A DNA stretch of 64,000 nt from Actinomycetota bacterium (GTDB lineage Bacteria; Actinomycetota; Geothermincolia; Geothermincolales; RBG-13-55-18). The stretch lies in contig JACIXB010000004.1 of the NCBI GenBank assembly GCA_014360685.1, forward strand, positions 45,883-109,882, in the 5' to 3' direction. The notes under the pieces were generated by a model that searched no databases, was not told the DNA's origin, and was given only the letters and a program-made list of their open reading frames with translations. This document shows, one piece after another, positions 36,804-44,895 of the stretch. Numbering within the stretch: the stretch's first letter is position 1; every line of letters begins with the position of its first letter. A program made the translations under genes and the position numbers.

Positions 36804-37826
36804 ATGCCCCTGCTGGGTGAGCGCGCCGGAAAAGGCCCGGGAGCGGACCGCACCTTCGTTTTCCTGGACGGCCTGGAGTTCATAGCCGGGGAGCGGGAAT
36901 ACGAGAGGGTGCTCGAACCCCTCCTCGAGTTCGGATCCTACCGCTATTACAAGAACCGCCTGGAGGAGAGCCACCTGCTCCTGGAACGCATACGCGACGC
37001 CCATGCCGTCTTCCTGGACTGGTCCAGACTGGATGCCGGGGTGCTGGACTCCTGCCCGCGCCTGGAAATAGTTTCCTATATAGGGGTGGGGGCGGCCAGT
37101 TTCGTGGACATCCCCGAGGCCACCCGCAGGGGCATCGTGGTGACCAACACGCCGGATTACGGCAACCGCTCGGTGGCCGAGCACGCCCTGGGGCTCATCC
37201 TGGCCGTGGCCCGCAACATCGTGCGCGGGGACCGCGACCTCCGGGCGGGCCGCTGGACATCCGCGGAGCGGGAAGGGGTGCAGCTCTCGGGACGGAGCAT
37301 AGGGCTGGTGGGCCTGGGGTCGGTGGGACGGGAGATGGCCCGCCTTTGCAGGGCCGTGGGGATGCAGGTGTTCTATTACGATCCCCGGCGACGGCCGGAG
37401 ATGGAGGACACTGCGGCTTACCTGGAATTGGACGAGTTGCTGTCCAGGTGCGACGTGGTGAGCCTGCACGTGGCCTATACGCCGGAGACCCGCAACCTCA
37501 TCGGGGCCAGGGAGCTCTCCCTCATGAAGCCGGGTTCCATCCTGGTGAACACAAGCCGGGGGGAGGTCCTGGACCTCCACGCCCTGGCCGCCGCCCTGAG
37601 GGAGGGAAGTTTGTTCGGCGCCGGGCTGGACAACTACCCCGGTGAGCCGCATCCCCACCTGGACGAGCTGGTGGGTCTGGAAAACGTGGTCCTCACCCCG
37701 CACATAGCCTTCAACACCCGGGAGGCCAAGGACCGCATGACGGCCATAGCCGTGGACAACGTGGTTTCCTTCTACCGGGGAGAGCCGCGCAACGTGATGA
37801 ACCCCGGGGCCCTTCGCGCGCGGTAG
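36804..37826 (+). CDS. D-isomer-specific 2-hydroxyacid dehydrogenase
   Basis: A 340-residue NAD-dependent dehydrogenase. The first half holds the substrate-binding fold (YIGVGAASFVDI, NTPDYGNRSVAEHALG), the Rossmann motif is GLVGLGSVGREMA near residue 170, and catalytic elements NTSRGEVLD and LTPHIAFNT follow. It lacks an ACT domain, so it is not a SerA paralogue of the long type. Candidates are glyoxylate/hydroxypyruvate reductase or a D-lactate-type enzyme. Coupled to hisC by nine bases. GGGGGAGG lies somewhat far (about 12 bases) upstream of the ATG. Confidence 0.83.
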   Translation: MPLLGERAGKGPGADRTFVFLDGLEFIAGEREYERVLEPLLEFGSYRYYKNRLEESHLLLERIRDAHAVFLDWSRLDAGVLDSCPRLEIVSYIGVGAASFVDIPEATRRGIVVTNTPDYGNRSVAEHALGLILAVARNIVRGDRDLRAGRWTSAEREGVQLSGRSIGLVGLGSVGREMARLCRAVGMQVFYYDPRRRPEMEDTAAYLELDELLSRCDVVSLHVAYTPETRNLIGARELSLMKPGSILVNTSRGEVLDLHALAAALREGSLFGAGLDNYPGEPHPHLDELVGLENVVLTPHIAFNTREAKDRMTAIAVDNVVSFYRGEPRNVMNPGALRAR

Positions 37827-38065
37827 ACCCGGGGCCGCACCGGGGGGACGGGCCTACAAGGGGTTGAATTCCTGCAGGAGAGCGCCGAACCCGTTCAAGA
37901 GGGGATGCGGAGAGGTCGATTTAAACCTTGCCCCCCGCAGGGAGGTTGCGCCGCCCGCACACGCGCAGGACATGGCGTCAGGCCCGGACCGGGCGGTTGC
38001 CGCCGAACGGTGGGTGGCGTTGATGGAAGCAAATCGTGCCGGAACGGGTGAGGGGAGGATAGGAG

Positions 38066-39307
38066 ATGCCCGGAAACAAGTCCTTTGCCCTCCTGATCCC
38101 CAGTTACTGGGGAAGAAAGAGCGGGGAGCCCTTCAATCCCCGGGACGCCGTCTACGACCACCCCACGCCGTTGGACGCCGAGGGGACCCTGGCCCGCGCC
38201 CTGGAAAGCATCCGCCTGCTCCGTTATCCGGATTTCCGGGTGGTGGTGCTGGGCGCGGCGACCCATCCCGACCTGGAGGAAGAGGTGGAAGGGAAGTTGG
38301 AGTCGACGGTCGCACCCTTCAGGGATAGCTACCCGCTGGCCCTCTTCAGCCACCGGCAGGAGAAGGAGTTGCGCGGGATCGTGAAGCGGGGCCCCAAGGG
38401 GGAGCTGGCGGGCATGATCTCCCTGCGGGGTTATTCCAACATCCGCAACCTGTGCCTGGCGGTGGCCTGCCTCTGCGGCGCGGATGCCGCGGTGCTCTTC
38501 GACGACGACGAAGTGTACGAGGACCCCCGTTACCTGGAAAAGGTGGCCGAAAACATAGGGGAGGTGCGCGGGGGCGGCTTCGTCGGCGGACTGGCGGGCT
38601 ACTACGTGAACAGGGACGGGGGGTACCGGCTCCCACCCAACGCCGAACCGGCGTTCGCCGAGTGGCCCGCGGTGGAGTACATGAACCGGGCTTTCGAGAT
38701 CATCGACGGCCCGGAGCGCCTGGCGGCCACTTCCTGGGTCTTCGGCGGCAACATGGTGGTGCACCGTGAGCTGTACATGAGGGTGGCCTTCGACCCCCAC
38801 GTGCCGCGGGGCGAGGACATCGATTACCTCATCAACGCCGCTTTCTTCGGGTACCGCTTCTTCCTGGACAACACCCTGTGGATACGCCATCTTCCCCCGC
38901 CCAAGACCGCTCCCCTGTGGCGCCGCTTCCGGGAGGACCTGGACCGTTTCCTGTACACCAGGGAAAAGCTGCGGTCCCAGGAGCCGGAGGCGGGCTGCCG
39001 GCGGGTGGAGGTGGAGGACCTGGAGCCCTATCCGGGTCGTTTCCTCCGGGAGGACCTGGAGGAGCTCGTCTACCGGACCTGCGTGCTCATGGCCATGGAA
39101 TATCTTTCCAAGAACGATCTGGAGGGATACCGGGAGAGCATGGCCAACCTGATCCGCTCCAAGGACCTGGGCCGTTTTCCCGCCTCGCCCTTCCGGTGGT
39201 ACCTGGGGTGGCGCGGGCGGTGGGAGGAACTCATGGGCTTCCTGGCCTCCGACCCGGAGTCGCGGAAGTTCATGGAGGGCCTGTTCCGCGCCGGGAGGAG
39301 GGGATGA
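38066..39307 (+). CDS. glycosyltransferase-like protein (GT-A type)
   Basis: The 413-residue protein begins FALLIPSYWGRK, has an acidic metal motif LFDDDEVYED in the position of the GT-A DxD, and a later PRGEDIDYLINAAFFGYRFF typical of GT2-like enzymes that span a nucleotide-sugar site. I do not recognise a specific substrate. Helical C-terminal residues 260-413 are poorly conserved in my memory. It is immediately followed by a second glycosyltransferase-like gene, with which it probably works. AGGATAGGAG lies before the ATG. Confidence 0.65.
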   Translation: MPGNKSFALLIPSYWGRKSGEPFNPRDAVYDHPTPLDAEGTLARALESIRLLRYPDFRVVVLGAATHPDLEEEVEGKLESTVAPFRDSYPLALFSHRQEKELRGIVKRGPKGELAGMISLRGYSNIRNLCLAVACLCGADAAVLFDDDEVYEDPRYLEKVAENIGEVRGGGFVGGLAGYYVNRDGGYRLPPNAEPAFAEWPAVEYMNRAFEIIDGPERLAATSWVFGGNMVVHRELYMRVAFDPHVPRGEDIDYLINAAFFGYRFFLDNTLWIRHLPPPKTAPLWRRFREDLDRFLYTREKLRSQEPEAGCRRVEVEDLEPYPGRFLREDLEELVYRTCVLMAMEYLSKNDLEGYRESMANLIRSKDLGRFPASPFRWYLGWRGRWEELMGFLASDPESRKFMEGLFRAGRRG

Positions 39308-39361
39308 GCGAAGGCATTGCCACCGCCGGCGGTTGCGGGTATAGTCCTCGAGGTGGTGAAG

Positions 39362-40654
39362 GTGGAGCCGGACGATAGGCGATCGGTGCTCGACCCACAG
39401 GTCATCGCGCGTTGCCGGGAGATAGGGCGCGCCGATATCTTGGTAGGAATTCCCAGTTTTCGCAACGCGGAGACCATAGCCCACGTGGTGCGTACCGCCG
39501 CCGAAGGGATGGTGCGCTATTTCCCCGGTCTGAAGGCGGTCCTGGTGAATTCCGACGGGGGTTCCACCGACGACACGGTGCATGTGGTCCTGGACACCCC
39601 GGTGCCCCCCGGGGTGGAGAAGATCGTCACCCCCTACAAGGGCCTACCGGGCAAGGGTTCCGCCTTCCACGCCATATTCGAGATCGCCGTCCGCTTGGGC
39701 GCCCGCATATGCGTGGTGGTGGACTCGGACCTGCGCAGCATCACCCCGGAGTGGATACGACTGCTCGGGGAGCCGGTATGGAAGGGGAGCTACGGTTTCG
39801 TGGCCCCCTACTACATTCGCCACAAGTACGACGGGACCATCACCAACAACCTGGCCTATCCCCTCACCAGGGCCCTCTACGGCCGCCGGATCCGCCAGCC
39901 CATCGGGGGGGATTTCGGATTCACCGGTTCCCTGGCCCTCATCTGCTCGCACATGGACGTCTGGCAGTCGGACATCGCCAAGTTCGGCATAGACATCTGG
40001 ATGACCACGACGGCCATCACCGAGGGCTTCCGGGTCTGCCAGTCGGCCATGGGGGTCAAGGTGCACAACGTCAAGGACCCGGGGAGCGACCTGGGTTCCA
40101 TGTTCACCCAGGTGGCCTCGACCATTTTCTACCTCATGGGAGAGCACGAGGTGAAGTGGATGCAGGTCCGGGGTTCCACGTCCATACGTATCTTCGGCGA
40201 TATCCGCTACGAGGAGCCGGCCAGCATGGAGATCAACGTGGAAAACCTCGTCGACCACTTCCAGGCCGGCTTCGCCGAGTACCGGGAGGTTTGGGAGAGG
40301 GTCCTCGACCCGGCGGTCTTCATGGAACTGGCCCTCGCCGCGCGCTCCCGGGAGGAAGATTTTTCCTTGCCGGAGGGCGTGTGGACCAGGGCGGTATACG
40401 ATTTCGCGGTGGCTTACAACTTCGACTGCGGCCTCACCCGCCGGGAGGTGGTGGAGGCCCTGATACCCGTGTACTGCGGCCGCACCGCGGATTTCGCCAT
40501 GCGCGCCCGTAACATGTCCAACCTGGAGGCGGAACAGATGGTGGAACGCCAGGCCGAGGCCTTCGAGCTGCTCAAGCCCTACCTGGTGGAGAAGTGGTTG
40601 AAGGCCAAGGCCTCCGCGGACGGTGAGCCCCAGGGGCTGCTGCCCGTGACTTGA
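39362..40654 (+). CDS. GT2-like glycosyltransferase
   Basis: About 430 residues with a GT-A core: LVGIPSFRNAETI, VNSDGGSTDDT, YKGLPGKGSAFHAI, the DxD as VVVDSDLRSI, then GGDFGFTGSLAL and DIWMTTTAITEGF, reminiscent of enzymes making glucosyl- or mannosyl-glycerate-type solutes (GT2/GT81). The substrate remains unproven. The C-terminal 150 residues are helical. Start uncertain: the open frame extends to a TTG at 39317, but the GTG at 39362 lies eight bases after GAGG. Confidence 0.68.
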   Translation: MEPDDRRSVLDPQVIARCREIGRADILVGIPSFRNAETIAHVVRTAAEGMVRYFPGLKAVLVNSDGGSTDDTVHVVLDTPVPPGVEKIVTPYKGLPGKGSAFHAIFEIAVRLGARICVVVDSDLRSITPEWIRLLGEPVWKGSYGFVAPYYIRHKYDGTITNNLAYPLTRALYGRRIRQPIGGDFGFTGSLALICSHMDVWQSDIAKFGIDIWMTTTAITEGFRVCQSAMGVKVHNVKDPGSDLGSMFTQVASTIFYLMGEHEVKWMQVRGSTSIRIFGDIRYEEPASMEINVENLVDHFQAGFAEYREVWERVLDPAVFMELALAARSREEDFSLPEGVWTRAVYDFAVAYNFDCGLTRREVVEALIPVYCGRTADFAMRARNMSNLEAEQMVERQAEAFELLKPYLVEKWLKAKASADGEPQGLLPVT

Positions 40655-40827
40655 GGGGGGACGTTCGCCGTCACCCCGAGGCCGCCGCTTCCAGGAAAGA
40701 CCTAAGGGCGAGTCCCGCCGGGCCACCGCCGGCGCGGCCCGCCTGGCAAGCGCCCATCGAGGGGCGCCGAGCGGGCCGGGGATCACGCACCGGTGAATCC
40801 CGCCGATTTGGTTTATGCACCGCGGTT

Positions 40828-40879
40828 CCACATCTTGTGTTTCCAGGCGCCGTCGAAGACCACATGTGGTATTTTCAGG
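40828..40879. repeat. imperfect 20-bp direct repeat with a palindrome upstream of mraZ
   Basis: CCACATCTTGTGTTTCCAGG at 40828-40847 and a 16-of-20 match at 40860-40879, 32 bases apart, the second containing the palindrome ACCACATGTGGT (40859-40870). They lie 20-70 bases before the mraZ promoter -35 box, so an activator or repressor site is possible. Confidence 0.35.
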
Positions 40880-40898
40880 AAATTTGCTCCCAGGGGGG

Positions 40899-40927
40899 TT
40901 GATTTTTTCCGTTTGGGGGTCGAAAAT
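40899..40927 (+). promoter_or_regulatory. promoter of the dcw cluster
   Basis: TTGATT (40899-40904), 17-base spacer, GAAAAT (40922-40927), in a locally AT-rich stretch about 170-195 bases before mraZ. The initiating region overlaps the MraZ-box-like decamers, which fits autoregulation. The 440-base gap from 40655 to 41094 otherwise holds only the upstream repeat. Confidence 0.6.
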
Positions 40928-40933
40928 GGTAAC

Positions 40934-40963
40934 AAAGTGGAGAGAAGTGGAGGAAAAGGGTAG
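40934..40963 (+). promoter_or_regulatory. three tandem decamers, probable MraZ operator
   Basis: AAAGTGGAGA, GAAGTGGAGG and AAAAGGGTAG follow one another exactly at 10-base steps from 40934 to 40963. MraZ is known to bind tandem short repeats upstream of its own operon (AAAGTG-type boxes in mollicutes, TGGGN in E. coli). The first two decamers share AAGTGGAG, the third is degenerate. They lie just downstream of the predicted promoter, 130 bases before mraZ. Confidence 0.65.
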
Positions 40964-41094
40964 ATTATGGAGGGCTTTCCCGGTCCGGGAAGCGGCAGTG
41001 GAGGGAAAGGGCCGACAGCGGTGACCCGAGGGCCTGGAAGGGGCGCATGGCTGGGGCGCGGATGGCCCGAGAGACGGAGAGGGAACGGGTAAGG

Positions 41095-41526
41095 ATGTTC
41101 CTGGGGACCTACGAGCACACCGTAGACGAGAAGGGTAGGGTTATCATGCCCGCCCGGTTCCGTTCCCGGCTGGAGGAGGGGGCGGTCATGGTTTTCTGGT
41201 TCGAGGAATGCCTGGCCGTCTTTCCCCGCCAAGAGTTCGACAAGCTGATGGCCAAGATGGAGGCCCTCCCGGAAGGAAGCCGCGAGAGGCGGCAGATGGC
41301 CCGGGTACTCTTCGGCAACGCCGGCGAGGCGGTCCCCGACCGCCAGGGCAGGCTGACCATCCCTCCCAGGCTGCGCCAGATGGCCGGCCTGGACAGGGAA
41401 GTGGTGGTGGTGGGCGTTATGAACCGCGTGGAGATCTGGGATCGGGAGCGCTGGGAGGAATCCATGCGCGGCGGTATCGAGAGGTTGGAGCAGAGCGGGG
41501 AGAAGCTGGCGGAGTTCGGTTTTTGA
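41095..41526 (+). CDS. mraZ: transcriptional regulator MraZ
   Basis: DNA-binding protein of the SpoVT/AbrB-like swapped-hairpin fold that controls the dcw operon. The 143 residues from 41095 (MFLGTYEHTVDEKGRVIMPARFR, exact family length) contain the two repeat halves, each with a DxxGR motif (DEKGRV and DRQGRL). The frame also opens at 41047 with a better GGAAGG site and 16 additional residues. I favour 41095 by conservation. First gene of the cluster, followed by rsmH after 119 bases. Confidence 0.9.
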   Translation: MFLGTYEHTVDEKGRVIMPARFRSRLEEGAVMVFWFEECLAVFPRQEFDKLMAKMEALPEGSRERRQMARVLFGNAGEAVPDRQGRLTIPPRLRQMAGLDREVVVVGVMNRVEIWDRERWEESMRGGIERLEQSGEKLAEFGF

Positions 41527-41645
41527 TGCGCGCGGTCGGCCCGGAGAGGAGGGGACGATGATGCGGATACTCGCCGCGGGCAGGAGGCAGTGGACGCGCA
41601 GGGGAGGGAACGCCCCGCGTTGCCTGCGCCGTCTGCTGGAGATGA

Positions 41646-42587
41646 ATGGGCGAAGGTGATGTGAGCCATGTACCGGTCCTCGTGCGGGAGGTGGTGGGCT
41701 TCATGCGTCCCCGCCCCGGTTGCATCCTGGTGGACGCCACTGTCGGGGAGGGGGGGCACGCCCTGGCCCTCCTTCGTGAGATGGGGGGAGAAGGTTGCCT
41801 GATCGGACTGGACGTGGACGGGGAGGCCCTGGAAAGGGCGAGAGAGCGCCTGCGGGATTTCTCCTCCGCCCTCGTCCTGAGACGGGCCAACTTCGCTTCC
41901 CTGCAGGAGGTCCTGGAGGAGGCGGGGGTGGGAGCCGTGGACGGGGTGCTCCTGGACTTGGGGGTCTCCTCCCTGCAGCTCGATTCACCGTGGAGGGGCT
42001 TCTCCTACCGTTGGAGCGGACGCCTGGACATGCGCATGGATCCGGACCAGGAGCTGGATGCCTGGAAGGTGGTGAACGGCTATGAGGAGGGAGAGCTGGC
42101 GCGCATTATCCGCGAGTACGGCGAGGAGCGTTGGGCTTCCCGTATCGCTCGGAGCATCGCTGTCGAAAGAGAGCGCGCGCCCATCGACACCACGGATCGA
42201 CTGGCTGAGATTGTGAAAGGCGCCATCCCCGCCGCGGCGCGTCGGCGGGGAGGGCATCCGGCGCGCAGGACCTTTCAAGCCCTGCGCATCGAGGTCAACG
42301 GGGAGCTCCGCAACCTGCAGGCGGTTCTGCCGCAGGCAGTGCGGGTCCTGAAAAAGGGTGGAAGGTTGGTGGTCATTTCTTACCATTCCCTGGAAGACAG
42401 GACGGTGAAGAGGTTCATGGCCGGGCGCGGCTCGAGGTGCGGTTGCGACCCGGATCAGGAATGCCGCTGCGGCAAGGAGGAGGAGCTCCGCCTGCTGACA
42501 CACGGGCCGGTGAGGCCCGGTTTTGAGGAGAGGGAGGCCAACCCGCGCTCCCGGAGCGCCAAGCTGCGGGCGGCGGAAAAGAGGTGA
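41646..42587 (+). CDS. rsmH: 16S rRNA m4C1402 methyltransferase
   Basis: Methylates N4 of C1402 in 16S rRNA. The 313-residue protein begins SHVPVLVREVV and has the SAM motif LVDATVGEGGHA, the LLDLGVSSLQLDSPWRGFSY segment, RTFQALRIEVNGEL and VVISYHSLEDR, all diagnostic of RsmH (MraW). GGAG lies four bases before the ATG. A cysteine pair cluster (CGCDPDQECRCG) near the C-terminus is common in the family. The stop overlaps the region of the next start. Confidence 0.95.
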   Translation: MGEGDVSHVPVLVREVVGFMRPRPGCILVDATVGEGGHALALLREMGGEGCLIGLDVDGEALERARERLRDFSSALVLRRANFASLQEVLEEAGVGAVDGVLLDLGVSSLQLDSPWRGFSYRWSGRLDMRMDPDQELDAWKVVNGYEEGELARIIREYGEERWASRIARSIAVERERAPIDTTDRLAEIVKGAIPAAARRRGGHPARRTFQALRIEVNGELRNLQAVLPQAVRVLKKGGRLVVISYHSLEDRTVKRFMAGRGSRCGCDPDQECRCGKEEELRLLTHGPVRPGFEEREANPRSRSAKLRAAEKR

Positions 42588-42595
42588 GGGGCGGG

Positions 42596-43081
42596 ATGTC
42601 CTTGGCCCTGGATTGGAAGTGCCTCTCCGATCCCGCGCTGGGGGAGGAAAGGCGGCGCCGCGAGGAGAGGCGACGCCGCGAAGAGGCCGTGAGGAAGGAA
42701 CTGGAAAGGGCCCGCAGGTCCAGGCTGGTCTTTACGGCCTTCCTGGCGGTGGCCGTCGTCATCAGCGGCCTGCTCATCCTGACCGTCTTTCTCCACGTGG
42801 GAGTGGCCCAGAACGAGGAGCGCCTGCGGGAGGCCCGAAAAGAGATCGAGCTGGAAAGGCGCCGCCAGTATGCCCTGCGCACGGAGATCGCCGCCCTCGA
42901 GTCCCCGGGCAGGGTGGAGAAGGAGGCCGTGAACAGGTTGGGGATGGTCCGCGTGGACAGGGCGGAGTACCTGCAGACCCCCGCCTACCGCGCGGGACTG
43001 GAGAGGAAGCTGCGGGAACGGGAGGAGTCGCTCCCGGAAGCCCAGGCCAGAGCGGAGGGATGGGAAGAGGGAGGTATTTGA
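42596..43081 (+). CDS. ftsL: FtsL/DivIC-like cell division protein
   Basis: About 161 residues with a charged N-terminal cytoplasmic part (repeated EERRRR blocks), one transmembrane helix (LVFTAFLAVAVVISGLLIL) near residue 50 and a periplasmic coiled coil (NEERLREARKEIELERR) ending in a NRLGMVR motif as in FtsL. It bridges FtsQ and FtsI during septation. Recognition is by position between rsmH and ftsI plus topology, since FtsL diverges fast. A GTG at 42584 overlapping the rsmH stop is an alternative start. Confidence 0.82.
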   Translation: MSLALDWKCLSDPALGEERRRREERRRREEAVRKELERARRSRLVFTAFLAVAVVISGLLILTVFLHVGVAQNEERLREARKEIELERRRQYALRTEIAALESPGRVEKEAVNRLGMVRVDRAEYLQTPAYRAGLERKLREREESLPEAQARAEGWEEGGI

Positions 43082-43179
43082 ACTTCAGCATTGCGAGCTT
43101 GAAGGGTTGAGAAAAACCCGCGGCGAATTCATCTTTGAGCCGCCGGGCCGCTCCGCTCGAGGCATCCAAGGAGGACGAG

Positions 43180-44895
43180 GTGTCGAAAGGAAAAAACAGG
43201 GATGCCAGGATAAACCTGGCAGCCCTTCTCCTGGTGGCCGCCTTCGGCCTCATCGCCTACCGCCTCTTTTACCTGCAGGTCTTCAAGGCGGACCGTTACC
43301 AGGCGCTGGCCCGGGAGCAGAGGTTGCAATTCGCGGACCTCAAGCCCCGGCGTGGTTGCATCCTGGACCGTGACGGCGAGGTGCTGGCCATAAGCCGGGA
43401 AGCGTATTCCATCTATGCCATTCCCTACCTGGTGGAGGATACCGGCTCGGCGGCCGCGGAGCTCTCACTGGTCCTGGGAAAGCCCAGGCAGGATGTAGAG
43501 AGGAAGCTCCGGTCGGGCTCCGGGTTCGTCTACCTGGAGAGAAAGGTGGACCCGGAGACGGCGGAGAAGGTGGAAGGGCTGGGAATCCAGGGCATCGGCC
43601 TGGAGAAGGAGAGCAAGAGGTTCTACCCCCGGAAGGAGCTGGCTTGCCAGGTACTGGGATACGTGGGAACGGACAACGTAGGACTGGCCGGGCTGGAGCT
43701 CCAGTACGAGGAGCTTCTGGCAGGGGAGGAAGGACAGGCGGAACTGGAAGTGGATCCCAGGGGCGACCCCATCCCCGGGGTGACCAGGGTGATCAAGAAA
43801 CCGGTGGACGGCAGCGACATCCAGCTGAGCATCGATTCCGAGATCCAGTTCAAGCTGCAGGAGCAACTGAAACTCTCCGTGGAGGGCAGCGGCGCCAAGG
43901 GCGGGACGGGCCTGGTCATGGACTGCAGCACGGGAGAGATATTGGCCATGGCCACCTTCCCCCATTTCGATGTCAACGCCTATCCGGAAACGGATCCAGC
44001 CCTGGCCCGCAACCGCGCCGTCACCGACGCCTTCGAGCCGGGGTCGGTCCTGAAGGTGATAACGGCCATGGCCGCCCTGGAGGAGCAGGTGGTCTCGCCG
44101 GGTTCGGTAATCCACATCCCGCCCTCCATCCAGGTGGGCAAGTACGAGTTCAAAGACGACCACCCCATGCCCAGGAGCGACCTCACCTTCACCGAGGTGA
44201 TAGCCCATTCCTCCAACCTGGGTACCATCAAGACAGCCATCAGCCTGGGAAAGGAAGCCATGGCGGAATACCTCCGCCGCTGCGGCTTGGGATGCCGTAC
44301 CGGGGTGGACTTTCCCGGCGAGGCGGCGGGAAAGGTCCCGGAGCCGGGAGCGTGGACGGCCACCACCCTTCCAACCGTGGCCATCGGGCAAGGCATAGCA
44401 GTCACCCCTCTGCAACTGGCGGTGGTGATGGCCGCGGTGGCCAACGGGGGCACCATGGTCCACCCCCATTTCCTGCGCGGCGTGATCCATCCCGACGGGT
44501 CCCGAGAGGAGAGGGACGTGGAGGAGGAAGAGAGGGTGATCTCCGAGAACACCGCCGCCTCCCTGCGTCACATCCTGGGCGAGGTGGTGCGGGTGGGAAC
44601 CGGGACGCGGGCCGCCATGGCCCTCTACAACTGCGGGGGGAAGACGGGGACGGCCATGAAGCCCGATCCCAGGGGGGGTTACCGGGAGGCTTACATCGCC
44701 AGCTTCGCCGGCTTCGCCCCGGCGGAGAACCCCCGCCTGGTGGCGGTCATCACACTCGACGAGCCATTGCAGGTTTACGGGGGACTGGCGGCGGCTCCCT
44801 GCTTTTCCAGGGTGATGGAGTTCGCCCTGCAGCACCTGGAAATTACTCCCAGCCTGGAAAAGCGCAACACCAGTGACAAGGTGGTGCCGCAATGA
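43180..44895 (+). CDS. ftsI: penicillin-binding protein, FtsI-type transpeptidase
   Basis: Class B septal transpeptidase of 571 residues: one N-terminal membrane helix (INLAALLLVAAFGLIAYRLFYLQ), the dimerisation domain (RRGCILDRDG), and the transpeptidase domain with the active serine in FEPGSVLK, SSNLG and GGKTGTA, the three penicillin-binding motifs. There are no PASTA repeats. The GTG at 43180 follows AAGGAGG by five bases and is preferred to the upstream TTG at 43135. Its stop overlaps the murE start. Membrane protein acting in the periplasmic or exoplasmic space. Confidence 0.94.
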   Translation: MSKGKNRDARINLAALLLVAAFGLIAYRLFYLQVFKADRYQALAREQRLQFADLKPRRGCILDRDGEVLAISREAYSIYAIPYLVEDTGSAAAELSLVLGKPRQDVERKLRSGSGFVYLERKVDPETAEKVEGLGIQGIGLEKESKRFYPRKELACQVLGYVGTDNVGLAGLELQYEELLAGEEGQAELEVDPRGDPIPGVTRVIKKPVDGSDIQLSIDSEIQFKLQEQLKLSVEGSGAKGGTGLVMDCSTGEILAMATFPHFDVNAYPETDPALARNRAVTDAFEPGSVLKVITAMAALEEQVVSPGSVIHIPPSIQVGKYEFKDDHPMPRSDLTFTEVIAHSSNLGTIKTAISLGKEAMAEYLRRCGLGCRTGVDFPGEAAGKVPEPGAWTATTLPTVAIGQGIAVTPLQLAVVMAAVANGGTMVHPHFLRGVIHPDGSREERDVEEEERVISENTAASLRHILGEVVRVGTGTRAAMALYNCGGKTGTAMKPDPRGGYREAYIASFAGFAPAENPRLVAVITLDEPLQVYGGLAAAPCFSRVMEFALQHLEITPSLEKRNTSDKVVPQ

